The notes below the pieces were generated by a model. It was given only the letters and a program-made list of their open reading frames with translations. It did not search any database and was not told the DNA's origin. The translations under genes and the position numbers were made by a program. From NCBI RefSeq assembly GCF_016617615.1, contig NZ_JAACYA010000002.1:744001-808000 (forward strand): 64,000 nt of DNA, in the 5' to 3' direction. Of the stretch, positions 1 to 8,252 are shown one piece after another (position 1 is the first letter of the stretch; each line of letters opens with the position of its first letter). This DNA comes from Persephonella atlantica (GTDB lineage: Bacteria > Aquificota > Aquificia > Aquificales > Hydrogenothermaceae).

Positions 1-2
1 TG

Positions 3-2165
3 ACTTACTGCTGTGTTATTCCTCCATACAACAGTATTCAGGCACAGGCATTCAGATGTGGAACAGAAGGTAAACTCCCCCAGATGCTTACACCAGATGA
101 CAAGATAAAACTGTACTACTATGTAAAGGATAACAGCTACAGTGAAGGTAACAAGATGAGATACTGGCAGATAGGAAAAGATGTTAATCAGGATGGAGAC
201 ATGAATGACCCGGGAGACAATCTGGCAAACTACGTATGGACACATCTGTTTATATACAAGGATTTAGAAGGAACCATACCGGAAAAATGGACTGAAAAAG
301 ACAGACTGAGGATAGGAAGGGAAATACAGATACCTGTTGATGCTGGTCCCAGCGGAAAACCTCTGTCAGGTGGATTTATGGATTTTGCAGGGAGGAAAGG
401 AGGCAATATTGTTTTTACAGACTCAATGATACCTGCAGTTAAAAATGTTCCCCTTGTTTTGACAGCATCCTATGTATGGGATGCTTTAGGACTGCCACTT
501 ACCGCATTTAACGACAGCAAAAGGAAAGGAACAATAAGAACAATAACAAACAAGGATTTTCAGCCTTATCAGGTCTCTGTTGTTGAGCTTTATAGAGATG
601 ACGGAAGGCCAATAACTCAAAACGGTAAGATAGTATCATTTTTCGGAACAAACCCTGTTGATATACCAAACTGTTACACCTGTCATTCAGGGGAAGGAAT
701 AGCTGCCAGACTATCAAGAAGTAAAGGATTAAAACTGTTTGATTTAGAGTACAGGTACTGGAAAGAAAACTATCCAGATATGTCTGAATTTATGATTAGA
801 CAGGCCCAGGCATCTATTAACATATTAGAGCTTCACGATAAAAATCATAAAACAGATTTCCTGAGGGAATACAATCCCAATGCTCCAACAAACAGATTAG
901 GCTCTGTAGGACCAGTTTACTGTGCAGACTGCCATGGGGACAATATATCAGGAAATCTGCAATCACCAAGACCTACAGCATCAGGATACAAGCTGAAAAA
1001 AGCAAAGCCACTAACAGAGGCAATTCATGGAAAACATGCTGTGGCTGTTCCAATGCCTGATGGAGCAGGAAGAACCCAGAACTGTCAGGCATGCCATCCA
1101 ACACACTGGCAGTCTGAAGAGATGAACGACTTTGCAACAAATCCTTTCCAGATAATAGATGAGGAGGGAAATCCAAGATTTTCCAATGCTGACCAGAGAA
1201 CAGCAGGAGGTGGATGCTATCTGAGAAGGGACGCCCATTCAAACCCTGAAGTAAAACCACCATTTTTCCTGAACGAGATAGGAAAGTGGTTTTTAAATAA
1301 TGTGAGTAAAACAGATGAAAAAGGAAACAGAACAGGTCATATAAGAGGTCTTACATGTACAAACTGCCATAACTATTTGGCTCAACAGCTGTACAGATAT
1401 GACAGATTAGAAAATCCTGTCCTGCAGGAAGGAAAAACACTGAGAAACAAAAGTATTGAAGAGGTTATCAGAGTAATAGCAGATGGTGATGAGAAAAAGT
1501 TCAGAGATTACTTTGCAGACCCAAAGGTAAATAAAAAGCAGAATCCTGTTTATGATTACTATACAAAACATAAGTCAGCTGTTTTAGTAAAAGCTTACAA
1601 GGACAAAGATGGCAATCTTCAGCTTCTTCCGTGGTTTTCAAAAAAGGGAAAACCTGTAGGGTATGATAAAGCTTCTGCAGGGAAAGACTGGTGGCTTGCT
1701 CCATCTGAGCCCCACTGTGCAGACTGTCATATCGCTCCTTTTGTTGAAAGTGAAGGGGGAAAATACTTTCCTATAGACCAGCCTAAGAAATACTCCCTCT
1801 ACAGATACTCAAAAGCTCACGGAGTTATTGCCTGTCAGAGCTGTCATGAATCCCCTCACGGTCTGTACCCTGTCAGATACGAAGGTAAGGAAAGAACTGT
1901 CGACCTGACTACCCATAAGCAGGCTCTGCAGTTCTCACCTGATGGAAAATATGCAGGACCTGTAACATGTGCAGCATGCCACACGGTAAATGAATACGGT
2001 GTACCTGTCCAGCTTACAGGAACAGATTATGAAAAAGATTACTGGGCATCTGTAGTACTTATACACTTTATGAGAGAAGGAGACCAGAAACTGTCCATAC
2101 AGGAGCTTGTAAAAAAATATCCGTATAAAAAATCTAAAGAGATTGTTAAGCAAGGGTGGGAATAA
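3..2165 (+). CDS. Multiheme cytochrome c (5' end cut by window edge)
   Basis: The frame is open from base 3 with no stop, so the true start lies left of the window; the ATG at 84 is only the first internal methionine. Seven CXXCH heme-c sites are visible (CYTCH, CADCH, CQACH, CTNCH, CADCH, CQSCH, CAACH), all downstream of about residue 195 counted from that ATG. The upstream part has no heme motifs and carries additional cysteines near the window edge. It is likely periplasmic or outer-surface and involved in electron transfer, but I cannot assign a substrate. It is followed on the same strand, after the reversed purN, by a five-heme cytochrome that may be a partner. Its stop codon abuts the purN stop with no spacer, and no terminator is visible between them. 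Confidence 0.85.
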   Translation, partial: TYCCVIPPYNSIQAQAFRCGTEGKLPQMLTPDDKIKLYYYVKDNSYSEGNKMRYWQIGKDVNQDGDMNDPGDNLANYVWTHLFIYKDLEGTIPEKWTEKDRLRIGREIQIPVDAGPSGKPLSGGFMDFAGRKGGNIVFTDSMIPAVKNVPLVLTASYVWDALGLPLTAFNDSKRKGTIRTITNKDFQPYQVSVVELYRDDGRPITQNGKIVSFFGTNPVDIPNCYTCHSGEGIAARLSRSKGLKLFDLEYRYWKENYPDMSEFMIRQAQASINILELHDKNHKTDFLREYNPNAPTNRLGSVGPVYCADCHGDNISGNLQSPRPTASGYKLKKAKPLTEAIHGKHAVAVPMPDGAGRTQNCQACHPTHWQSEEMNDFATNPFQIIDEEGNPRFSNADQRTAGGGCYLRRDAHSNPEVKPPFFLNEIGKWFLNNVSKTDEKGNRTGHIRGLTCTNCHNYLAQQLYRYDRLENPVLQEGKTLRNKSIEEVIRVIADGDEKKFRDYFADPKVNKKQNPVYDYYTKHKSAVLVKAYKDKDGNLQLLPWFSKKGKPVGYDKASAGKDWWLAPSEPHCADCHIAPFVESEGGKYFPIDQPKKYSLYRYSKAHGVIACQSCHESPHGLYPVRYEGKERTVDLTTHKQALQFSPDGKYAGPVTCAACHTVNEYGVPVQLTGTDYEKDYWASVVLIHFMREGDQKLSIQELVKKYPYKKSKEIVKQGWE

Positions 2166-2813
2166 TCAAAAATCCTCAAGGGCAGGATTAACAGGCAAAC
2201 AGCCGTATTTTGCTCCCTCAACCACTACAATCCTGCCCTTCTGTCTCACCCTTCCTTCTGAAATCCACTTTATAGCCTGAGGGTATATTTTGTGTTCGTA
2301 ATAACGGATTTTCTCTGAAAGTGTATCCTCGCTGTCTTCCGGTGTCAGTGGAACTACAGCCTGAACAATAACGGGTCCAGCATCTAAATCTGCTGTTACA
2401 AAATGAACTGTACAGCCAGAAAATTTCACCCCGTACTCAACAGCCTGCCTCTGGGCATGAAGTCCCTTAAATGCAGGAGTTAAAGAAGGGTGAATGTTTA
2501 CAAGTCTGCCTTCAAATGTTTTTATAAATTCTTCTGACAGTATCCTCATGTATCCTGCCAAAACTACAAGGTCTGGTTTTTCCATTTCTATTCTATTTAT
2601 CAGATGTCTGTCGTAATCCTCCCTTGAGGCAAAATCTGAAGGATTGTGAAATTCAGAAGGTATACCAAACTGTTGAGCTACCTTTAGGCCGGGAGCATCT
2701 TTTCTGTTTGATATTACCAGACTTATCTTTCCTTCTATCTTACCTTTATCAAATGCTTTTGCTATCGCTTTCAGGTTTGAGCCTCTTCCAGAAATAAGAA
2801 CAACAATATTCAT
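2166..2813 (-). CDS. purN: Phosphoribosylglycinamide formyltransferase
   Basis: A 215-residue protein of normal PurN length that transfers a formyl group from 10-formyl-THF to GAR, the third step of purine synthesis. Visible are the N-terminal GRGSNLKA phosphate loop, VLAGYMRIL, the catalytic NIHPSLTPAFKG segment (Asn and His) and the DLDAGPVI segment with the catalytic Asp. It is convergent and end-to-end with the multiheme cytochrome gene. purM lies about 3 kb away on the same strand, but the intervening cytochrome gene on the other strand makes one shared transcript unlikely. Confidence 0.96.
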   Translation of the reverse strand: MNIVVLISGRGSNLKAIAKAFDKGKIEGKISLVISNRKDAPGLKVAQQFGIPSEFHNPSDFASREDYDRHLINRIEMEKPDLVVLAGYMRILSEEFIKTFEGRLVNIHPSLTPAFKGLHAQRQAVEYGVKFSGCTVHFVTADLDAGPVIVQAVVPLTPEDSEDTLSEKIRYYEHKIYPQAIKWISEGRVRQKGRIVVVEGAKYGCLPVNPALEDF

Positions 2814-2907
2814 AGGAAATCCTTTTTTCTTTTAATTATACACTTTTTCTTTTCAACAAAATTTAACTATATTATTGATATTTTTATAAAAAGCATATAT
2901 ATTTATA

Positions 2908-3588
2908 ATGGGGGTTGAAATGATTATTTTTATAATTGCGTTTATACTGCTTATTTCGGTAAAAAATGGGGAGAGTAATGTTGTAGGGTCAAAACATGAC
3001 CTGAGCACAACAACAACAACACAGGTATGTGTGTTCTGTCATACACCTCACGGTGCAAGTGATATAGCAAAACCTCTATGGAACAGGAATATATCAGACA
3101 TAACAGCCTTCCAGATGTATTCCAGTCCAACGATTGACAGTACCATAGATTCTTCTCCGAATCCTCCTTCCCTCGCCTGCCTATCCTGCCACGACGGAGT
3201 ATCTGCAGAGGGAGATGCCAGTGCTGTCAACCCTTACGACACCCACAACCTAAGAAATGGCCCTGGCCCAGGTAGCGTCCCTGATACTACCTCACAGCCT
3301 AACTGTAATGCCTGTCATAATACAGGTTCTGGTATATATCCAAGGAAACTGTGGAGAATAGGAGCAAATCTAATGGACGACCATCCTATATCCATATCAT
3401 ATCCAACACCTGCCCAGGACCCAGACTTTAACATTCCTCCAGACCCTCAAAAGGGGTGGCCTGACGTAAAACTGTTTAACGGTAAGGTAGAATGTCCTAC
3501 CTGCCACGACCCCCACAATGGACAGCCCCTGTTCCTGAGAAAACCTAACGAATACAGTCAGCTGTGTTTCACCTGTCATAAAAAGTAA
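2908..3588 (+). CDS. Five-heme cytochrome c, doubled-CXXCH type
   Basis: A 226-residue protein with a hydrophobic N-terminal signal (MIIFIIAFILLISV) followed by five CXXCH motifs: CVFCH, CLSCH, CNACH, CPTCH and CFTCH. The first is in the context VCVFCHTPHG and the last ends the protein (CFTCHKK), typical of the doubled-CXXCH/cytochrome c3-like families. It is exported and carries electrons; the partner is unknown. Two in-frame starts exist at 2908 and 2920 (ATGGGGGTTGAAATG); the second places GGGGG at ribosome-site distance and gives a cleaner signal peptide. The 3' end stops 1 base before the convergent GH63-like gene. Confidence 0.85.
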   Translation: MGVEMIIFIIAFILLISVKNGESNVVGSKHDLSTTTTTQVCVFCHTPHGASDIAKPLWNRNISDITAFQMYSSPTIDSTIDSSPNPPSLACLSCHDGVSAEGDASAVNPYDTHNLRNGPGPGSVPDTTSQPNCNACHNTGSGIYPRKLWRIGANLMDDHPISISYPTPAQDPDFNIPPDPQKGWPDVKLFNGKVECPTCHDPHNGQPLFLRKPNEYSQLCFTCHKK

Positions 3589-3589
3589 A

Positions 3590-5671
3590 TCAGTTGTTCA
3601 GATACCAGTCATATGGAATATACGTGATTTTTGGTTTTCTATTTTCTAAGAACTCTCTCTTCCTGCTGTCTACAGTATAAATTTTGACAAAATTCAGGAT
3701 ATTTCTGTCTTCACAGAAAATATCCCTGTACCATCTAAATGCCTCAGACAGATATACAGTATTTTTTTCAGGAAGAATCAGAACCTCTGAGCTGTTAATA
3801 AAATCTTTCAGCACTTTATCTAATGTTTTGTCTATGTTTGAAGGGGGAACGTACCTGAGAGGAGGAGAAGACTGGGCTCCCTTAACCAGTGATAGCACTA
3901 TTTTTTCTTTTTTGTCTTCGCAGGTAAGCATACTTTCTATGTCCTTTAGAGAAAACGTTCTGCCGTTTATTCTGTACTTTAGCTTTGTGAAAAATCCATC
4001 AACCTCTCTAACAGACCGCTTTAACTTCATCTTGATTACAAAATCAACAACCATCATGTTGTACAGATTAATCCAGAAAGATACCTTCTCTTCACATCTG
4101 TCAAAAGGATAATCAAAACCAGCTAATTTCCCTGCTATGTTCTGAAAAAGTTTATACTCTGGAGAAAGTTTTATACTTTTGTAATCAACTGTTCCATTTC
4201 TGACATATTTTTTTATGATACTATCTGTCAGATAATTAAACTCTCTGAAAATTTCATCACTTTCATAGACGGATATTCTGTTTCTATCCAAATTTAGCAC
4301 TGTTTCATTTTTAACTGACTGTATGTATATCCCCATTCCATTCCTGACAGCTTCCTTTTCTGCAAACTCATATAAAAGGTCTATAAACAGAGCAGCGGTC
4401 CACGAAAAGTCCTTCGTTCCGTATCCTGCTCCAGAAACAGAATCAAAGTACTCATAAAATCCAAATCTTATCGGCAGTTCAAGGATTGTTTTCTCAAGAT
4501 GCTCCGCCTTTTGTTTAAACTTGTATCTTTTTAGCCCCTGATACAGCATCCAGTTTATATTTATCCATACAGGTCCTCTCCAGTAGTTTTTCGTGCTGAA
4601 ATCCTCTCTGGTTCTATCGTAGTTAGGTATTGCCAGACAGCTTTCTTCATGCAGTTTACAGAAACTGGTTGAATCCATGTACTCAAAAAGCTCAACAGCC
4701 TGAGAATGGGAGGCAACACCACCAAAAAGGGGCATAAATCCTGCTGATGTTGCAACTTCTATCTGCTTCTTCTCTATGTAATCATAAGCGTAAAATATCT
4801 TCCCTTTCTTACTGTAAAGTATATCCCTCATTGAGCGGGCTGTTGTCAAATACCACTCTTCTGCCTGTCTGCAGTCTTCACCTATTATATCAGCAATTTT
4901 TATTAACGCTTCATTTGATACAGAAAGGACAGAGTTAAACAGAGGGTCAAAAACAATAAAGGGGCAGTCGTGAAATATTTTTCTCTCATCGTATCTGTGT
5001 TTTTTAAACAGTTCCACAAGATAGATATAACGCTGATAATCTTCATCTTTCGGTCTTTGCTCAGGGTCTATTATCCTGTTATCTTTCCTTTTAAATGGAG
5101 GAAGTTTTATCTGTGAAAGGTCTATCCTTTCTAAAACTGGGTCCCACATAGGGGAGTTGTCCATCCCTGATTCCCATGGATGTCTGATGTATATCAGACC
5201 GTTATCGTCAGGATTCCTCTCTAAATAAAAGTACCTGTGGAGTTTTATCAGCTTTGGATATATCCATCTGAGAAACTGTTTTGCCTTTTCTTTGTCTTTT
5301 GCATTCTCGTATATCTTCAAAGCAGCATAGGCATGTACAGGCGGCTGTGTTATCCCTGAGGTAAGGTGTTTTTTATTTGAAAATGGGGTTATATCTGTCT
5401 GCCAGAAGTCTGGCTCAGGGAAGTATCTTCCTAAATTGTCAGGGTTAAAAACTATGTGGGGAAGCATACCATTCTCCCACTGGGCTTCAAAAAGGGAGAC
5501 CATCTCCTGAATAGCTCTGTCTGTATCATAACGGGAATATCCTATGGCTATAAATCCAGAATCCCAGTTCCACTGGTGAGGATACAGGTGTATAGAAGGC
5601 ACAGTAAAACGGCCATTATGATTCTTATCTAATATACTTTTTGCTGTTTTTAGATATTCATATACAGGCAT
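3590..5671 (-). CDS. GH63-like (MGH1-type) glycoside hydrolase fused to DUF547
   Basis: A 693-residue two-part protein. Residues ~1-440 are an (alpha/alpha)6 glucosidase of the GH63/mannosylglycerate-hydrolase group: WNWDSGF near the N terminus, HPWESGMDNSP, YWRGPVWININW and GFYEYFD followed by FSWTAAL, which carry the family's acidic residues. Residues ~480-693 match DUF547: FWINLYNMMVVDF, RINGRTFSLKDIE, the SSPPLR segment and a terminal YDWYLN. No signal peptide is seen, so it is cytoplasmic. The first domain probably hydrolyses a glucosyl- or mannosyl-glycerate-type solute or a short alpha-glucoside (inference); the DUF547 role is unknown. It is the last gene of a minus-strand run after pgpA, ldt and purM, 24 bases behind purM. 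Confidence 0.82.
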   Translation of the reverse strand: MPVYEYLKTAKSILDKNHNGRFTVPSIHLYPHQWNWDSGFIAIGYSRYDTDRAIQEMVSLFEAQWENGMLPHIVFNPDNLGRYFPEPDFWQTDITPFSNKKHLTSGITQPPVHAYAALKIYENAKDKEKAKQFLRWIYPKLIKLHRYFYLERNPDDNGLIYIRHPWESGMDNSPMWDPVLERIDLSQIKLPPFKRKDNRIIDPEQRPKDEDYQRYIYLVELFKKHRYDERKIFHDCPFIVFDPLFNSVLSVSNEALIKIADIIGEDCRQAEEWYLTTARSMRDILYSKKGKIFYAYDYIEKKQIEVATSAGFMPLFGGVASHSQAVELFEYMDSTSFCKLHEESCLAIPNYDRTREDFSTKNYWRGPVWININWMLYQGLKRYKFKQKAEHLEKTILELPIRFGFYEYFDSVSGAGYGTKDFSWTAALFIDLLYEFAEKEAVRNGMGIYIQSVKNETVLNLDRNRISVYESDEIFREFNYLTDSIIKKYVRNGTVDYKSIKLSPEYKLFQNIAGKLAGFDYPFDRCEEKVSFWINLYNMMVVDFVIKMKLKRSVREVDGFFTKLKYRINGRTFSLKDIESMLTCEDKKEKIVLSLVKGAQSSPPLRYVPPSNIDKTLDKVLKDFINSSEVLILPEKNTVYLSEAFRWYRDIFCEDRNILNFVKIYTVDSRKREFLENRKPKITYIPYDWYLNN

Positions 5672-5695
5672 TGTTTGCCCACCTCTCAGGTGGTT

Positions 5696-6718
5696 TTACA
5701 CAATCTCAACAGACCTTTCGCCTTTCTGCAGTTTTCCAATCACATAAGCTTTTTCGCCGGTCTCTTTTATGATGTTTAATGTTTTTTCTACATCACACTC
5801 AGAAACAGCTATAATCATGCCTATACCCATGTTAAAGGTTCTGAACATCTCTTCTTCAGGGACATTTCCTTCTTTCTGTATCCATCTAAAAACCGGAGGC
5901 AGTTCCCAGCTGCTTTTTTGTATAACAGCTTTGAGACCTTTATTTATTACCCTTATTAGATTACCGGGAATGCCACCTCCCGTTATATGAGCTACTGCAT
6001 GTACATCCACATTATCGGCAATGGTAAGCACAGTTTTTACATAAATTTTTGTAGGGGAGAGAAGTTCTTCCCCTAATGTTTTTCCAAACTCTTCTATATG
6101 CCGAGTATAAGAATAACCTCTGGTCTCAACTATTTTTCTTACCAGTGAATATCCATTGCTGTGGACGCCTGAGGAGGCAATACCAATCAGAACATCTCCT
6201 TCTGCTGTTTTTGAGCCGTCAACCATCTTTTCTTTTTCCACAACACCAACAGCAAACCCTGCAAGGTCGTACTCTCCTTCCCTATACATTCCGGGCATTT
6301 CTGCTGTTTCTCCACCAATCAGTGCACATTCAGACTGTTTACACCCTTCAGCTATTCCCTTCACAACACTTACAGCAACTTCTGGCTTTAGCTTTCCTGT
6401 TGCAAAGTAATCAAGAAAAAATAGAGGCTTTGAAGTGGTTGTTACAAGGTCATTTACACACATTGCCACAAGGTCAATGCCGATTGTGTCGTGTTTATCT
6501 AATATCTGGGCAATCTTAAGTTTTGTTCCTACACCGTCAGTGGAGGAAGTTATTACCGGTTGTTTAAACTTTGCTAACTCAAGAAGGTAAGCCCCTGCAA
6601 AACCACCGATAGGAGTGATAACATTTTTGTTAAATGTGTCCTTAACAAAACCTTTAATCTGCTGAACAAACCTGTCAGCTTTCTCAATATCTACGCCTGC
6701 ATCTTTGTAACTGAGCAT
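5696..6718 (-). CDS. purM: Phosphoribosylformylglycinamidine cyclo-ligase (AIR synthetase)
   Basis: A 340-residue protein of standard PurM length that closes the imidazole ring of FGAM to give AIR using ATP. Recognisable parts are the N-terminal MLSYKDAGVDI, VGTKLKIA, CVNDLVTTTSKPLFFLDYFA, ALIGGETAEMPGMY, SSGVHSNGYSLVRK and HITGGGIPGNL. It sits 9 bases after the L,D-transpeptidase gene in the direction of transcription and 24 before the GH63-like gene, so the four genes are probably one transcript. There is no functional link visible beyond housekeeping. Confidence 0.97.
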   Translation of the reverse strand: MLSYKDAGVDIEKADRFVQQIKGFVKDTFNKNVITPIGGFAGAYLLELAKFKQPVITSSTDGVGTKLKIAQILDKHDTIGIDLVAMCVNDLVTTTSKPLFFLDYFATGKLKPEVAVSVVKGIAEGCKQSECALIGGETAEMPGMYREGEYDLAGFAVGVVEKEKMVDGSKTAEGDVLIGIASSGVHSNGYSLVRKIVETRGYSYTRHIEEFGKTLGEELLSPTKIYVKTVLTIADNVDVHAVAHITGGGIPGNLIRVINKGLKAVIQKSSWELPPVFRWIQKEGNVPEEEMFRTFNMGIGMIIAVSECDVEKTLNIIKETGEKAYVIGKLQKGERSVEIV

Positions 6719-6727
6719 CTTTTACCC

Positions 6728-7627
6728 CTAAAAGTTTTCTTCAGAAATTATTTTTAGCTTTTTATTTTCAGCGGTTATATATAATACCTTTTTTACTGTC
6801 TTTATTTCATCTCCTGAAAGAAATCCAAGATTAAGGTAAACAGTAAAGTACTCTCTACCGTTGTCCCTTTTGTCGTAAACAATTGTTCTGCTGACAGCGT
6901 GGACAAATGGAGTATCCCCGTAAGAGAAAAACAGTCTTTTATATGATTTTACAATGTCGTAAACAGTTCCTTCCTTTGAGCTAAAATTGGAAGAATACAG
7001 ACCCAGTAAAGGGGCTGTATCTCCTGTGTATACATCTAACAGAGCCTGCAGGTACCTGTTAACAAAACTGTTTATTCTATTTTTTAAGGAAACAAACTCA
7101 TTTAAAGGAAGTTTAACAAATCTCTCCTGAATTACAACTGGTGTTTTTTTCAGTTTTATGTAGTGATAGAGGGCATTAAAACTACTGTTATTCAAAATCA
7201 CACATCCTTTTGAGCTAAAAAACAGGGGGTTTCGTTTTTGGGAACCATGTATCCATATACCGTCTCCGTCTCTTTTTATTATGTATTTATCAAGGGCATT
7301 AGGATAGTTCAGAACAAATGCCCCTGCTCCATAATAAGAAGGTAGCATTTTATCCGGTTTAAACTCAACAGCAAGATAAACCCCTGAAGGGGTTCTCATG
7401 TCTCCCTGTTTTCTCTTATCCCCAAACTTTAGACCTGTGACAGCGATAAACTGGTCAGCAACAACAGGATAACCATCCTCCATCTTGATAACAAGCATCT
7501 TTTGATAAGATTTACTCACAACAACAGCATAAAGGTATGGGGGAAGCTGAAGAATGTTGCCGTAAAGATACTCCTCTGAATAAGCCTTAAGAAAAAAAAT
7601 CAGGAAAAATAATAAAACCTTAATCAT
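6728..7627 (-). CDS. Periplasmic L,D-transpeptidase (YkuD) with C-terminal NTF2-like domain
   Basis: 299 residues with an N-terminal signal peptide (MIKVLLFFLIFFLKAYS). Residues ~32-165 form a YkuD catalytic domain: TPSGVY, IWIHGS (His127) and SSKGCV (catalytic Cys142). The domain would make or remodel 3-3 peptidoglycan cross-links or attach proteins to peptidoglycan. The C-terminal ~110 residues look like an NTF2/Cds6-like fold (SSNFSSKEGTVYDIVKSYKRLF), as often attached to such enzymes in Campylobacterota and Aquificota. It overlaps pgpA by 4 bases, indicating translational coupling. A second, differently built L,D-transpeptidase is at 60482-61759. Confidence 0.88.
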   Translation of the reverse strand: MIKVLLFFLIFFLKAYSEEYLYGNILQLPPYLYAVVVSKSYQKMLVIKMEDGYPVVADQFIAVTGLKFGDKRKQGDMRTPSGVYLAVEFKPDKMLPSYYGAGAFVLNYPNALDKYIIKRDGDGIWIHGSQKRNPLFFSSKGCVILNNSSFNALYHYIKLKKTPVVIQERFVKLPLNEFVSLKNRINSFVNRYLQALLDVYTGDTAPLLGLYSSNFSSKEGTVYDIVKSYKRLFFSYGDTPFVHAVSRTIVYDKRDNGREYFTVYLNLGFLSGDEIKTVKKVLYITAENKKLKIISEENF

Positions 7628-8136
7628 AATCCAAAGTATTTAACAGCAATAAACATAACAATCCACGTGTATATACCAGCTACCACATCATCTGCCATAA
7701 CCCCAAAACCTGATGGTAATTTCTCAAAAAATCTGACTGGTGGAGGCTTTACAATATCAAAAAATCTGAAAACAACAAAAGCAAGAAGAAGATGCTGCCA
7801 CGTGGGAGTGAAACCTATCATAGCAACCATATAACCGGCAATCTCGTCAATCACCACATAATCAGGGTCTTTCTCTTTGTAGCTTTCCACAACAACGGTG
7901 GAAGCCCATATACCTATCAGAAAAACTGCAACAGTTATGGATATCTGGTTCAGTAGCTGATACTGACCTCCCTTTGTCCAGTAAATCAAAATAGGGATTA
8001 ATCCAACAAGGGTTCCCACTGTTCCCGGAGCAATAGGAGACTTTCCTGCAAAAAAACCTGTTGACAGAAAGTATGCAATCATAAGCTTGAAACTGTCCTG
8101 TGAGGAGTTTTCTAAATTTTTTTCAGGATTTTCCAA
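7624..8136 (-). CDS. pgpA: Phosphatidylglycerophosphatase A
   Basis: A 170-residue inner-membrane protein of the PgpA family, dephosphorylating phosphatidylglycerophosphate to phosphatidylglycerol. It shows APGTVGTLVG, the acidic VIDEIAGY segment, several membrane helices and DDVVAGI near the C terminus. The start is a TTG with AAAGGAG about 8 bases upstream. It is the first gene of the minus-strand pgpA-ldt-purM-GH63 run and is divergent from nuoCD, so the 116-base gap to nuoCD holds promoters for both directions. Confidence 0.93.
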   Translation of the reverse strand: MENPEKNLENSSQDSFKLMIAYFLSTGFFAGKSPIAPGTVGTLVGLIPILIYWTKGGQYQLLNQISITVAVFLIGIWASTVVVESYKEKDPDYVVIDEIAGYMVAMIGFTPTWQHLLLAFVVFRFFDIVKPPPVRFFEKLPSGFGVMADDVVAGIYTWIVMFIAVKYFGL

Positions 8137-8188
8137 CTAAAAATCTCCTTTAAATCTTTGATTAATATTATCCATTATACTGAAAAAG

Positions 8189-8217
8189 TTGATAAAAAAT
8201 GATTTAACCTTTAAAAT
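8189..8217 (+). promoter_or_regulatory. Sigma-70-like promoter for nuoCD
   Basis: A -35 box TTGATA (8189-8194) and a -10 box TAAAAT (8212-8217) are separated by 17 bases, and transcription would start near 8224. This is the only good match in the divergent gap before nuoCD. Confidence 0.6.
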
Positions 8218-8235
8218 TTATAACACTGTTATAAA
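8217..8235. promoter_or_regulatory. Perfect palindrome over the predicted nuoCD transcription start
   Basis: TTTATAACACTGTTATAAA is a perfect 9-base inverted repeat about one central base. It begins at the last base of the -10 box and ends 17 bases before the nuoCD start codon. Its position suggests a repressor operator, or a short hairpin in the mRNA leader. The regulator is unknown and no regulator gene is adjacent. Confidence 0.45.
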
Positions 8236-8252
8236 AAATATGGAGAGGCGAT

